This document shows positions 1 through 8,745 of a DNA stretch of 64,000 bases, piece by piece (position 1 is the first letter of the stretch; every line of letters starts with the position of its first letter). The translations under genes were made by a program, and so were the position numbers. This DNA comes from Solimonas marina (GTDB taxonomy: Bacteria > Pseudomonadota > Gammaproteobacteria > Nevskiales > Nevskiaceae). The stretch covers positions 186,001-250,000 of the forward strand of contig NZ_JAAVXB010000005.1 of the NCBI RefSeq assembly GCF_012241385.1, read 5' to 3'. The notes below the pieces were generated by a model that searched no databases, had not been told where the DNA came from, and was given only the letters and a program-made list of their open reading frames with translations.

Positions 1-2
1 GT

Positions 3-1766
3 CGCGGCGGCGCACTGCGCAGCTTCAGTGCCGACGAACTCGACAAGCTGCCGATCAAGCCGGTTGCCGAGCGCCGCCTGATCGGGCAGCCGGCCGATGC
101 GCTTGATATCGCGCGCAAGGTCGATGGTACCGGCCTCTACGGCATCGATGCCAAGGTGCCGGGCATGGTCTATGCGCGGCCCCGGTTGCCGCCGACGCGC
201 AACGGCTCCAAGGTCGTGTCGGTCGACGACAGTGCCGCGCGCAAGGTCAAGGGCTATATCCGCAGCCTCGTCATCGACGATCCGTCGCAGACCGTGCCCG
301 GCTGGGTGTTGGCGATCGCGCAGAGCTATCCGGCTGCGATGCGCGCCGCCGATCTGCTCAAGATCGAGTGGCAGGCCGGTGAGGCGGCCGATCTCAGCGA
401 ACAGCAGTTGCAGGAACATGCGCGCGGACTCGTCGATCGCAGCGATGGCGGCGTTCGCCTTGATGTCGGCAGCGACGAAACCGCGTCGGCGTTCGATGCG
501 GCGGCCAGCACACTCGACCAGGTCTATACGACCGCCACCGTGCTGCACTTTCAGCTCGAACCGCTCAATGCCCTGGCGTTCGAGAAAGACGGCGTGATGG
601 AGGTTCACACCGGCAATCAGTGGCAGTCGCTGGTCCTGCCGACGCTGGCCAAGGCGCTCGGGCGGCCCGAGAGCGCCATCGTCATGCGCACCTATCTGCT
701 CGGCGGCGGCTTCGGTCGCCGGCTCAACGGCGACTACGCGGTGCCGGCAGTGCTGGCTGCGAAGGCACTCGGCAAGCCGGTCAAACTGGTGCTGACGCGC
801 GAGGACGATGCGCGCTTTGATTCCGTGCGCTCGCCGTCGGTGCAGCGCGTGCGCATGGCGTTCGACGCCAAGGGCGAGGTGCAGGCGATGGAGCATCACG
901 CCTGCGCCGGCTGGCCGACCAAGGTGATGGCCAGCCCGCTGCTGGCCAAGGGGCTCGACGGCCGTTACGACCCGTTTGCGATTTCCGGCGCCGACCATTG
1001 GTATGACGTCGGCCGCCAGCTGGTGCGGGCGATCCCGAACGAACTCGCCAACACCGGCTTTCGTCCCGGTTGGTTGCGCTCGGTCGGTCCCGGCTGGACC
1101 AACTGGGCGCTCGAAAGCTTCATGGACGAGGCCGCTCTGCACCTCAAGCAGGATCCGGTGGCGTTCCGCCTCAAGCTGCTCGACGGCAAGGGCCGCAATG
1201 CCGGCAGTGCGCCGAACGCCGTCGGTGGCGCCTTGCGTCAGGCCGAGGTCGTGCGCCGCGCCGCGCAGCGCGCCGGCTGGGGCTCGCCGCTGCCGAAGGA
1301 TACGGGGCTCGGCATCGCGACCAGCTTCGGCCAGGAGCGCGACATGCCGACCTGGGGCGCGTGCGTGGCGCGCGTGCACGTCGATCGCAAGAGCGGCGCA
1401 GTGACGGTCGAGAAACTGACAGTGGTGGTCGATGCCGGAACGATCGTCGATCCGGACGGTGCGTTGGCACAGACTCAAGGCGCGGTGCTCTGGGGCCTGA
1501 GCATGGCTTTGCATGAGGGCACGGCTTTCGCGAATGGCCTGGTGCGCGACGTCAATCTCGATACCTACACACCGCTGCGCATCGCCGACGTGCCGGTGCT
1601 GGACATCCATTTCGTCGACAGCCAGCAGGTGCCGGTCGGGCTCGGCGAGCCGGGCACGACGATCGTCGCGCCGGCGATCGGCAATGCCATCTTCGCGGCC
1701 GTCGGTGCCCGTCTGCGCGATCTGCCGATCACTTCGGCGTCGGTGCGCAACGCGCTGTCGGCGTAA
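3..1766 (+). CDS. Molybdopterin-binding (large) subunit of an aldehyde/isoquinoline oxidoreductase, 5'-truncated by the window edge
   Basis: The reading frame is open to the left edge, so only the last 587 residues are present; the family is usually about 700-750 residues, so roughly the first fifth is missing. The glycine-rich segment LLGGGFGRRLNGDYAVPA and the C-terminal block GLGEPGTTIVAPAIGNA, which holds the catalytic glutamate of xanthine-dehydrogenase-type molybdenum hydroxylases, are both visible. The pattern is closest to the IorB (isoquinoline 1-oxidoreductase beta) branch. Such subunits hydroxylate aldehydes or N-heterocycles together with a small 2Fe-2S subunit, which would lie upstream outside the window. 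The substrate cannot be told from sequence. Confidence 0.85.
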   Translation, partial: RGGALRSFSADELDKLPIKPVAERRLIGQPADALDIARKVDGTGLYGIDAKVPGMVYARPRLPPTRNGSKVVSVDDSAARKVKGYIRSLVIDDPSQTVPGWVLAIAQSYPAAMRAADLLKIEWQAGEAADLSEQQLQEHARGLVDRSDGGVRLDVGSDETASAFDAAASTLDQVYTTATVLHFQLEPLNALAFEKDGVMEVHTGNQWQSLVLPTLAKALGRPESAIVMRTYLLGGGFGRRLNGDYAVPAVLAAKALGKPVKLVLTREDDARFDSVRSPSVQRVRMAFDAKGEVQAMEHHACAGWPTKVMASPLLAKGLDGRYDPFAISGADHWYDVGRQLVRAIPNELANTGFRPGWLRSVGPGWTNWALESFMDEAALHLKQDPVAFRLKLLDGKGRNAGSAPNAVGGALRQAEVVRRAAQRAGWGSPLPKDTGLGIATSFGQERDMPTWGACVARVHVDRKSGAVTVEKLTVVVDAGTIVDPDGALAQTQGAVLWGLSMALHEGTAFANGLVRDVNLDTYTPLRIADVPVLDIHFVDSQQVPVGLGEPGTTIVAPAIGNAIFAAVGARLRDLPITSASVRNALSA

Positions 1767-1775
1767 AAGAACCGG

Positions 1776-1802
1776 TACCCGCCGCGGACGTGGCGGCGGG
1801 TA
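1776..1802. terminator. Hairpin between convergent genes, probable bidirectional terminator
   Basis: A perfect 10-bp stem (TACCCGCCGC / GCGGCGGGTA) with a 7-nt loop lies in the short gap between the molybdenum hydroxylase (+) and the TonB receptor (-), which converge here. There is no T-run, so intrinsic termination is inferred from position and stem strength only. Confidence 0.55.
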
Positions 1803-1817
1803 TCGGCGTCGTACGGC

Positions 1818-3944
1818 TTACAACGACATTCTGAACCCGACGTAGACCGAGCGACCCGGCGCCGGCACGCTGTCCTTGACGAACGAGGTCGAGCGGCGGA
1901 TGTCGTCGTTCAGCAGGTTGCTGCCGCGCAGATAGACCGACGCGCTGTGCTCGCCGTCGGCGCCGACGTACAGCTTGTAGCTGAGGTCGGCGTCGAGCAG
2001 CCGGTAGCCCGACGTCTTCGTTTCCAGCGGCGCGTTGTCGTTCTGGTGGTCGACGAAGGTGTAGCGGAGGCCGCCTTCGGCGCGACCGTAGCTGCCGTCG
2101 AACGCCAGGCCGACGCGCAGCGGCGGTATGCGCGGCAGGTTCTCGCCGCCGCTGAGTTTGGCGCGCACATAGTCGCCGAACAGCTTGGAGTTAAGCTTGA
2201 ACGGCCCGTTGCGGATCAGCATGACGTTCAACGCCGCTTCGAAGCCGTAGAGTCTGGCGTTGGCCTGGCGGTAGTCGGCGAGCACCAGATTGCCATCCGG
2301 ATCGAACTCGCCTTCTTCGTCGACGCGGTCGGCAACGCCGTCGCTGCTGGGCGTGCCGCTGCCGTCGGCGTTGAGGCCTTCGTCGACCTCCGACAGGTAC
2401 AGATAGTGGCGGATGTCGTTGTAGTAGACGCTACCGTTGAAGGTCCAGCCGTCGCCGTGATGGTCGAACCCGACCTCGACGTTGTTCGAGTCTTCTGTCT
2501 TGGCGTCGACCGACCCGCGTTCAAAGGTGGCGGTGGCGCCGTGCGGGCCGAACGCGTACAGCTCCTCGGGGACCGGCGAGCGTTCGGCGTGCGTCGCGTA
2601 GAGCTTCAGGTGCGAGGTGTCGCCGACGTTGAAGATCGAGCCGAGCGATGCCGAGAACGGCGTGTAGTTGCGGTCCGGGTAGCCGCCGGCCGGGGTGTTG
2701 GTGTCGCGCTCGATGCGCGCGCCGAATTCCAGTTTGCCGAGGCTGTAGGGCTTTTCTTCCATGAAGAACAGGCCGGCCTGACGGCTGTAGACCGGTGGCA
2801 CATAGGCTTCCTCGCCGAGCGCGCTGAAGTCGCGCCAGTTGAATTGCACGCCGACGACGCCGCGAAAGCCGGCGACCGGTACGTGCACGGCTTCGAGCCG
2901 GCCCTGATACTGCTGGTTGTGGAAGACGGTGCCGGGTTCGCCCTTGGCCTCGAACTCGGTATGGTCGTACAGCGAAGAGCCGGCGCGAAACTTGATCGAC
3001 TCCAAGCCTTCGATCGGCTTGTTGAGGATGATCTGCGTGTCGAGGCGCGTCTGGTGCAGCGAAATGAACGCGGTTTCTTCGACCGGCAGCCCATAGTTGG
3101 TGACAAAGCGGTTGCCGGAGAATCCGAAGACGTCGCCGTTGCCGTCAACATAGGCGTAGGACAGCGCGCCTGACTGTGCGCGTAGCTGGCTGTTGTCGAG
3201 CGTATCGTGGCTGCCGCTGTGGTCGACGCCGGCGTAGCCCGGGATGTCGTAGTCCTCGGCTTCGCGAAAGCCGTAGTCGGCGTGCAGCATGTGGCCACCG
3301 GTTCCGTAGTTCAGCTCGCCGCTGACCGAGCCGGCGTCGCCGTTGCTGCCATACGACGTATCGAGCGCACCGTGCAGGCCGTCGGCGACCGCCGTCGGCA
3401 GGCGGCCGTTGTCGACGTTGACGACGCCGCCCGACGCGCTGTTGCCGTACAGCAGTGTCGCCGGACCCTTGAGGATTTCGATTTGCCGCGCCTGGGCCGG
3501 CGCGATGGTGACATTGTGGTCGGGCGACAGGTCGGAAACGTCCATCACCGACAGGCCGTTTTCCAGCATTTCGACACGCGGGCCGGCCAGGCCGCGAATC
3601 ACCGGGCGTCCGGCGCCGGCGCCGAAGTCGGTGGTCGACACGCCGGGCTGGCCCTCTAGCGTTTCGCCCAGCGTGCCGCGCCGCGCGCGATCCAGATCGG
3701 CGCCGCTGAGGACGTCAACCGGCTGTACCAACTCGTCGGACGTGCGGCCGAGCGGGCTGGCGGTGACGACGATTTCGGCCGGCGCATTTTCATCGCGATC
3801 ACGCACGTCGGCGTCCGCGAAGGCGAGTGCCGGAAAGGCCATGGCGGCCAGCATCAGCGGTTTCAGGGACAGCGCCGCAGCGCCGCTCGGAGCAAAAGGC
3901 AAAGGGGTGCGCGCGCGGCGCACATCCGCAAACAAGGCGGGCAT
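1818..3944 (-). CDS. TonB-dependent outer-membrane receptor, ZnuD-like (probable zinc/metal uptake)
   Basis: 708 residues from the ATG at 3944, chosen because GAGGA sits just upstream; a longer open frame exists but its extra N-terminus is low-complexity Arg/Pro. A hydrophobic export segment ends near AFADA, followed by the TonB box EIVVTA. The plug shows QIEILKGPATLLYGNSASGG, and the last residues GFRMSL suit a beta-barrel terminus ending in an aromatic/hydrophobic strand. The plug, including a conserved SPDHNV segment, resembles ZnuD zinc receptors. The gene sits 55 bp downstream of a small His/Cys-containing exported protein, probably in one operon. Zinc as substrate is inferred from plug similarity and context. 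Confidence 0.85.
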   Translation of the reverse strand: MPALFADVRRARTPLPFAPSGAAALSLKPLMLAAMAFPALAFADADVRDRDENAPAEIVVTASPLGRTSDELVQPVDVLSGADLDRARRGTLGETLEGQPGVSTTDFGAGAGRPVIRGLAGPRVEMLENGLSVMDVSDLSPDHNVTIAPAQARQIEILKGPATLLYGNSASGGVVNVDNGRLPTAVADGLHGALDTSYGSNGDAGSVSGELNYGTGGHMLHADYGFREAEDYDIPGYAGVDHSGSHDTLDNSQLRAQSGALSYAYVDGNGDVFGFSGNRFVTNYGLPVEETAFISLHQTRLDTQIILNKPIEGLESIKFRAGSSLYDHTEFEAKGEPGTVFHNQQYQGRLEAVHVPVAGFRGVVGVQFNWRDFSALGEEAYVPPVYSRQAGLFFMEEKPYSLGKLEFGARIERDTNTPAGGYPDRNYTPFSASLGSIFNVGDTSHLKLYATHAERSPVPEELYAFGPHGATATFERGSVDAKTEDSNNVEVGFDHHGDGWTFNGSVYYNDIRHYLYLSEVDEGLNADGSGTPSSDGVADRVDEEGEFDPDGNLVLADYRQANARLYGFEAALNVMLIRNGPFKLNSKLFGDYVRAKLSGGENLPRIPPLRVGLAFDGSYGRAEGGLRYTFVDHQNDNAPLETKTSGYRLLDADLSYKLYVGADGEHSASVYLRGSNLLNDDIRRSTSFVKDSVPAPGRSVYVGFRMSL

Positions 3945-3999
3945 GGGGATTCCTCGAAGACAACGACAAAGACGGGCGCGCGGTGGCGCACCCGGACGA

Positions 4000-4296
4000 T
4001 CAGATGGTGCTGACGGTCGTTGCCGGTGGGCCGCGGATGCGGAGCTGGCCGCGCGGCGCAAGATCGAAGAGGACGGCGGTCGTGGTGGTCGGTGTTTCAC
4101 CGACCGCGAACACGGCGGGCAGGTGCAGGCCGGGTGCGAGCGCGCCGCCGCTCAGCCCTTGGGCGTGCGCGCAGATCTGGCAGGTCGTGTCGGCCTGCAG
4201 TGCCGGATGTTCGAAATCATGGGCGAGCGCCAGCCACTGCCCGAGCACGAGGCCCAGGGTCAGCAGCAACAATCGCAATGAATTCGTGCGGCGCAT
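4000..4296 (-). CDS. Small exported His/Cys protein (DUF2946-like), partner of the TonB receptor
   Basis: 98 residues from ATG 4296 (GGAA upstream). A hydrophobic N-terminal segment LRLLLLTLGLVLGQWLALAH is followed by a short conserved-looking patch with His, CQIC and HAQG that could bind a metal, then a variable tail. Small DUF2946-type proteins of this kind are commonly found next to metal-related TonB receptors. It precedes the receptor in the same direction, so cotranscription is likely. The molecular role is unknown; metal binding in the periplasm is an inference from the Cys/His spacing. Confidence 0.65.
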   Translation of the reverse strand: MRRTNSLRLLLLTLGLVLGQWLALAHDFEHPALQADTTCQICAHAQGLSGGALAPGLHLPAVFAVGETPTTTTAVLFDLAPRGQLRIRGPPATTVSTI

Positions 4297-4383
4297 CACG
4301 GTTTCCAGTCCGCGACCATTGTGCCGGCGCGCCGGACGCATCGCATGACCGTTCTGTCAGGCGGCGCGCCGTAGAACTGCGGA

Positions 4384-5616
4384 TCAGGGCGGCGTGTCAG
4401 CCTCAACCGAGGGGAGGGTCGCGTGCTTCGGAGCGTGCGCTGGCAGCCAACCGGCCAGCGACGGCAGGCGGCGGCTGATGTGATAGGCGAGATAGCTCAT
4501 CAACTGGCGAATCATCGTGCGTCGCGTCGCTTCCTCGGGACCGATCTCGCGGCAGTGTCGGTCCATCAGCCGCGTCAGGCTGGCGTCGATGTCGCGCACC
4601 AGGCCGCGATCGTGTACGACGAGATTCGCCTCGAGATTGAGGAACAGGCTCAGCGGGTCGAGGTTGCTGGACCCGACCGTGGACCAGTCGTCATCGATGA
4701 TCGCGACCTTGGCGTGCATCGGCCGCTCGCAGTATTCGTAGATGTGCACGCCGGCGCGTAACAGGTAATCGTGCAGGGTATTGGCGGCCCACTGCACCCA
4801 TTGCATGTCGGGATTGCCCTGCAGGATCAGCCGCACGTCGACGCCGCGGCGCGCGGCGCGGCGCAAATCACGCAGCAGGCGATAGCCGGGGAAGAAGTAG
4901 GCATTGGCGATGACGATGCGATGTTTGGCCGCGCGAATGCCGACGCGGTAAATCCGCTCGATGTCGGCGCGATGGCGGCCGTTGTCGCGAATGACGAACG
5001 CGACCAGCGCATCGCCGACGCGTGTGGTCGGCACCATGGCGGCTTGTTGTTGCTGACGCGCACGGCGTCGCAGCCAGCCCCAGGGGCGGCGGCGCGGCGG
5101 TTCGTCGCTGGGCAACATGCGCAGCATTTCGCGATAGATGTCGGCGACGGCTGGCCCTTCGAGCTCGAGCGCGTAGTCCTGCTTCGAATGCGGCCCGTAG
5201 CTGCGCAGATGGTCGTGTGAAAAGTTGATGCCGCCGCACCAGGCGATGCGCTGATCGATGACGATCAGCTTGCGGTGCAGGCGGCGGAAGATATGCGTGC
5301 GATGACCAAAGATGCGCTTGACCGGATCGTAGATGTGGATGCGCACGCCGGCGTCGATCATCGGCTGCAGGAAATCCTGCGTCAGCGTTTCCGAGCCCCA
5401 GCCGTCCACCGTCATCTGGATCTGGACGCCGCGGCCGGCGGCTTCGAGGACGGCGTCGCGCAAGGGTTGCCCGGCAGGGTCGTCGAAGAAGATGAAGGTC
5501 TCGAGCAGGATTTCACGCTGTGCCTGCGCCATCATCTCGAACACGCGCGGATAGAATTCCTCGCCGTTTTCGAGCAGCGCGACGCGGTTGCCTTCGTGCC
5601 AATGCGTACGGCTCAT
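4384..5616 (-). CDS. clsB: Cardiolipin synthase B (phospholipase D family)
   Basis: 410 residues, matching the length of E. coli ClsB (413). Two HKD catalytic motifs are present: H114-K116-D121 in HRKLIVID and H301-K303-D308 in MHAKVAIIDDD. ClsB makes cardiolipin at the inner membrane by phosphatidyl transfer. The start ATG at 5616 overlaps the stop of the upstream gene (ATGA), and GAGG lies upstream. The neighbour is a YbhP-type protein, as in the E. coli ybhN-clsB-ybhP cluster, which strengthens the assignment over a generic PLD enzyme. Confidence 0.9.
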   Translation of the reverse strand: MSRTHWHEGNRVALLENGEEFYPRVFEMMAQAQREILLETFIFFDDPAGQPLRDAVLEAAGRGVQIQMTVDGWGSETLTQDFLQPMIDAGVRIHIYDPVKRIFGHRTHIFRRLHRKLIVIDQRIAWCGGINFSHDHLRSYGPHSKQDYALELEGPAVADIYREMLRMLPSDEPPRRRPWGWLRRRARQQQQAAMVPTTRVGDALVAFVIRDNGRHRADIERIYRVGIRAAKHRIVIANAYFFPGYRLLRDLRRAARRGVDVRLILQGNPDMQWVQWAANTLHDYLLRAGVHIYEYCERPMHAKVAIIDDDWSTVGSSNLDPLSLFLNLEANLVVHDRGLVRDIDASLTRLMDRHCREIGPEEATRRTMIRQLMSYLAYHISRRLPSLAGWLPAHAPKHATLPSVEADTPP

Positions 5617-6377
5617 AGCTGGACCTCGGCGGTCAGTGCGGCATGGTCTGACAGGCGCGACCACGGGCGTGCCGACAGCACGCGCGGTCGCGAGATGCGG
5701 GCATTGCGATAGTAGATGCGATCGAGCTTGAACAGCGGCCAGCGCACCGGGAATGAGCGCGCCAGCCGCCCACGGTGTTGCACGAAGGCCTCGCGCAGGC
5801 CGCAGCGTTGCAGGCGTCGGTTGGCGAGCAGCCACCAGTCGTTGAAATCACCGGCGACGAACAACGGCGCGTTGGCCGGAATGTCCTGCGAGATCAGCCG
5901 GCAGAGGTGCTGCACCTGCTGGCGCCGATGCGTTTCGCGCAGGCCCAGATGCACGCAAACCGTGTGCACGTCGATCTCGCTGTGCGGTACGCGCAGCACG
6001 CAGTGCAGCAGGCCACGCTCCTCGTGCGTGCCAATCGAGATGTCATGGTTCTCGTAGCGCACGATCGGGAACTTCGACAGCAGTGCATTGCCGTGATGAC
6101 CTTCGGTGTAGACCGCGTTGCGGCCATACGCGAAGTCCTGCCAGACCGAGTCGGCGAGAAATTCGTACTGCGATTTCTGCGGCCATTGCGGATAGCGCAC
6201 GGCATGCGCCTCGTGGCTGCCGAGCACTTCCTGCAGAAACACCACATCCGCTGATTCGGCGCGCACCGCTTCACGCAGCTCGTGCAGCACGAAGCGCCGA
6301 TTGAACGAATTGAAACCCTTGTGTGTATTCAGCGTCAGCAGCTTGAAGGCCGCCGTCGCGTTCGTGGCTGCGTCCAT
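5613..6377 (-). CDS. ybhP: YbhP-like endonuclease/exonuclease/phosphatase-family protein
   Basis: 254 residues, the usual length. The EEP fold markers are in order: LLTLNTHKG near the N-terminus, FLQEV with metal-ligand E50, GNALLSKFP, GDFNDWW and a C-terminal SDHAAL. It overlaps clsB by an ATGA junction, so the two are translationally coupled; the same pairing is known in enterobacteria. The family fold suggests phosphodiester hydrolysis, but the biological substrate of YbhP is not established. There is no obvious signal peptide, so a cytoplasmic location is likely. Confidence 0.88.
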   Translation of the reverse strand: MDAATNATAAFKLLTLNTHKGFNSFNRRFVLHELREAVRAESADVVFLQEVLGSHEAHAVRYPQWPQKSQYEFLADSVWQDFAYGRNAVYTEGHHGNALLSKFPIVRYENHDISIGTHEERGLLHCVLRVPHSEIDVHTVCVHLGLRETHRRQQVQHLCRLISQDIPANAPLFVAGDFNDWWLLANRRLQRCGLREAFVQHRGRLARSFPVRWPLFKLDRIYYRNARISRPRVLSARPWSRLSDHAALTAEVQL

Positions 6378-6486
6378 GCGCCCTCGACCGGCATGCGGGA
6401 AGGTCTAGGCTGGCGCATTGCGATGAACCGACGCTGACGCCGCCCGCAAGCGGGGCGCCCGACTCCTGCCATGCGCTGCGTTGCGC

Positions 6487-6963
6487 TCAGTAGCCGGGTG
6501 GCCTGCGCCGTTCGAGCCAGGCGAGGGCATCGTCGGCATCGCGCTCGAACCAGGCCTGCGCCGAGCCGAGGATGAAGTGGTAGCCCCAGGCGTCCATGTC
6601 GGTGAAACACTCGCTACGGGAGTAGCCGGCGAGACGTTCGGCAAGCAGGCACTCGAGATAGCAGACCGCATGCTCCTCGACATCTTCACCGCCCGCATTG
6701 GTATGCATCGCGGCGCGGCGCGCGTCGTCGGCGCAGAGCCAGTGGCAGGCCTCGTGCAGGGCCGAATGCACCGGCGTGTCGGCGCGCAGATACAGCACAT
6801 CGCCGATCAAGCCGGCCTCGGTCTCGCCCCAGTAGCTGCCGGGAATGCTCTCGCCGTCAGCGACCGTCTCGATGTGCAGCCCCAAGGGTTCGAGCAGCGC
6901 ACGCAGCGGCGCCACCCCGATCTCGGTGCAACGACGGACCTGCGGTTCGGGTTCTGCGGACAT
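6487..6963 (-). CDS. Uncharacterised protein with an HEACH (HExxH) zincin-like motif
   Basis: 158 residues with no signal peptide. The central segment SALHEACHWLCADD contains HExxH at residues 70-74, followed about 20 residues later by the acidic EDVEEHAV, which could give the third metal ligand of a small zinc peptidase fold. The C-terminus is rich in aromatic and acidic residues. I do not recognise a named family. It stands alone between ybhP and the GH5 gene, with about 110 bp on each side. Peptidase activity is an inference from one short motif. Confidence 0.65.
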   Translation of the reverse strand: MSAEPEPQVRRCTEIGVAPLRALLEPLGLHIETVADGESIPGSYWGETEAGLIGDVLYLRADTPVHSALHEACHWLCADDARRAAMHTNAGGEDVEEHAVCYLECLLAERLAGYSRSECFTDMDAWGYHFILGSAQAWFERDADDALAWLERRRPPGY

Positions 6964-7075
6964 GGTGCTGCTTGAGCGTAGTGGCGCGCGGCGCAGGATT
7001 GTCGGCGTCTGGTGTCGGCAGGTCCAGTATTGGCGCCGGCAAAGGCGCTTCAGGTGGTTCGTGTCCTCACTGGCT

Positions 7076-8602
7076 TTACTGTGGGGCGACGGTCACCGTC
7101 ACTGTGGATGCTGCCTGTTCAGTCTGCAGCGTCAGTGCCGGCGCGCCAGCGGCGGAGGTGACCTGAGCCCCGGTAACGCTGACCTGATATGAGCCTTGCG
7201 GGTACAAGCGTTGCGGAATGATGATGACGGTGGGTGACGTAATGGGAGCGCCACCCGCCACTGGAACCGTGCTGTAGCTCAGTGAGAAGGTTCGGCTGCT
7301 GGTGTCGAAGCTCCAGGATTGCGGAGTCCCTGCGACCAGAAATGGGTAGGGCCGGCCGAGTACAGCCAACTTGTCGCTCTTGAGGTTGTCCTCTACCGGC
7401 GCCTGCATGGGGTCGATGATGATGCCTTCTTCCGGATGATCGACTTCCGTTGTCGGTGTTTGAGCGTTGCCGGTCGGCTCGGTCGAGTACCAGGCCCAGT
7501 ACAACCAACCCAGTCGCGCTTGGTCAGCGGCGTCGAGCAGTGTTGCAATCGTCGGCAAGTCGTCAGAGGCGCCGAATTCGGACAGCAGCAAGGCGTCGTT
7601 GTGTGCGCTCGCATCTGCTTCGAACAGTGAAATGGCGGTGTCGGTTGCCGTTCCCAGTCCGAGACTTCCGGTCTGCGGGTAGTAGTGGAAGGTCAGGGCG
7701 AGCTTCGGGTCGTCGCCGGCGCCGACATAGGTTGCAAACCCGGCGGCGGCCAGCACCTGTGGTTCATACCAGATCATATGGTCCGGATCGACGCCACGTA
7801 TTGCGCCGACAACGCGCTCGTTGAACGGCGTGAGCGTGTTCAAGTCGAACAGCGGGCACCCAGCGGGATTCAGGCAGGTGAGTCCCTGTGCGCCTGGCGA
7901 TGGCTCGTTGACAATGTCGTACCCGACGATTCCCGGGACATCGCGAAAATACTGAGCGACATGAGCCCATGCTTGCGCGAAGTGATCCTGCAGGCCGACG
8001 TTGTCCGGATACGGGTCATTCGCCCAAAAGTGGCTCCAGGCCCGATTCAGTGCTGGATTCAACAGCCCCTGGAGGACCAGGCCCGTCACGCCGTCGGCGA
8101 GTGGTGGCGTGCTTGGCAGGCCGTCGGTCTGCGCGGCCCAGTCCGGAAAGCCGAGGCCCCCGAATTTTTCTCCCCAGAGCACCTGCGCAAAATTGATGGT
8201 GGTCGTAATTCCGTAGTGCCGCAGCCAGCCGACGAATTCGCGCAAGGCGGCGAGCGAGCTGTCATCCCACACGCCGGGCATGGGCTCAATGGCATTCCAG
8301 AACACCCAGACACGCACCGTACTGAAACCCTCGCGCGCCAGCATGGCCGCGTCTTCTTCGGTGAATCCCTGCGCTTGCGGGGTGTAAGGCGCTTCCTTCA
8401 TCGCCACATTGATGCCGTGAAAGATGACGACTCGACCGTCGCCATCGGTCAGCCAGCGGCCGTTGTGCGAGACGGGCAGCGACGGCATGGGGATAGCGGT
8501 TGTGTTGCCGGCCGATGCGTTGGGATCGGCACTCGTGCCGCATGCGGCAAGCCCCAAGGCGCACAACGCGGCCGCAACTCCTTGCACGAGCTTGCCGGAC
8601 AT
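7076..8602 (-). CDS. Glycoside hydrolase family 5 lipoprotein (endoglycoceramidase/cellulase type)
   Basis: 508 residues. A lipoprotein signal with lipobox ending LAAC puts Cys21 at the mature N-terminus. The GH5 TIM barrel shows FHGINVAMKEAP, TVRVWVFWNAIEP, the acid/base glutamate E233 in GYDIVNEPSP and the nucleophile E342 in LLLSEFGASDD. A C-terminal beta domain (about residues 415-508) resembles the GH5 C-terminal domain of endoglycoceramidases. It likely cleaves a glycolipid or polysaccharide at the cell surface. The strong start has GGGGGGAG upstream. It is divergent from a TetR-type regulator across a palindromic operator, which probably controls it. Confidence 0.85.
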   Translation of the reverse strand: MSGKLVQGVAAALCALGLAACGTSADPNASAGNTTAIPMPSLPVSHNGRWLTDGDGRVVIFHGINVAMKEAPYTPQAQGFTEEDAAMLAREGFSTVRVWVFWNAIEPMPGVWDDSSLAALREFVGWLRHYGITTTINFAQVLWGEKFGGLGFPDWAAQTDGLPSTPPLADGVTGLVLQGLLNPALNRAWSHFWANDPYPDNVGLQDHFAQAWAHVAQYFRDVPGIVGYDIVNEPSPGAQGLTCLNPAGCPLFDLNTLTPFNERVVGAIRGVDPDHMIWYEPQVLAAAGFATYVGAGDDPKLALTFHYYPQTGSLGLGTATDTAISLFEADASAHNDALLLSEFGASDDLPTIATLLDAADQARLGWLYWAWYSTEPTGNAQTPTTEVDHPEEGIIIDPMQAPVEDNLKSDKLAVLGRPYPFLVAGTPQSWSFDTSSRTFSLSYSTVPVAGGAPITSPTVIIIPQRLYPQGSYQVSVTGAQVTSAAGAPALTLQTEQAASTVTVTVAPQ

Positions 8603-8624
8603 AGAACAGTCTCCCCCCTGATGT

Positions 8625-8657
8625 TTTATGAGTCGTTTTTTTAATATGACTCATATT
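8625..8657. promoter_or_regulatory. Palindromic operator between the GH5 gene and the TetR/QsdR-type regulator
   Basis: A perfect 15-bp palindrome, AATATGACTCATATT (8643-8657), lies next to a second half-site TATGAGTC (8627-8634), which forms an 8-bp inverted repeat with 8648-8655. Both sit in the AT-rich divergent promoter region. TetR-family proteins usually bind such sites beside their own gene, so autoregulation plus control of the GH5 gene is likely. A possible -10 (TATCAT, 8682-8687) for the regulator lies just downstream. Confidence 0.65.
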
Positions 8658-8745
8658 TACGGGAGGCTCAAGCGAGCCCGCTATCATTCGCGGGCGTGAT
8701 CAACATGAGCTGTGCCGGGCGTCCGGCGCATCACCGTTGCGGACA

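Noticed and set aside
1947-3173. Long plus-strand open frame opposite the TonB receptor
   Set aside because: Val/Ala/Arg-rich shadow of the receptor gene; no motif, and the minus strand codes a clear protein.
8676-8695. GCCCGC/GCGGGC hairpin as a terminator
   Set aside because: It overlaps the likely -10 region of the TetR-type gene and has no T-run; it may be incidental.
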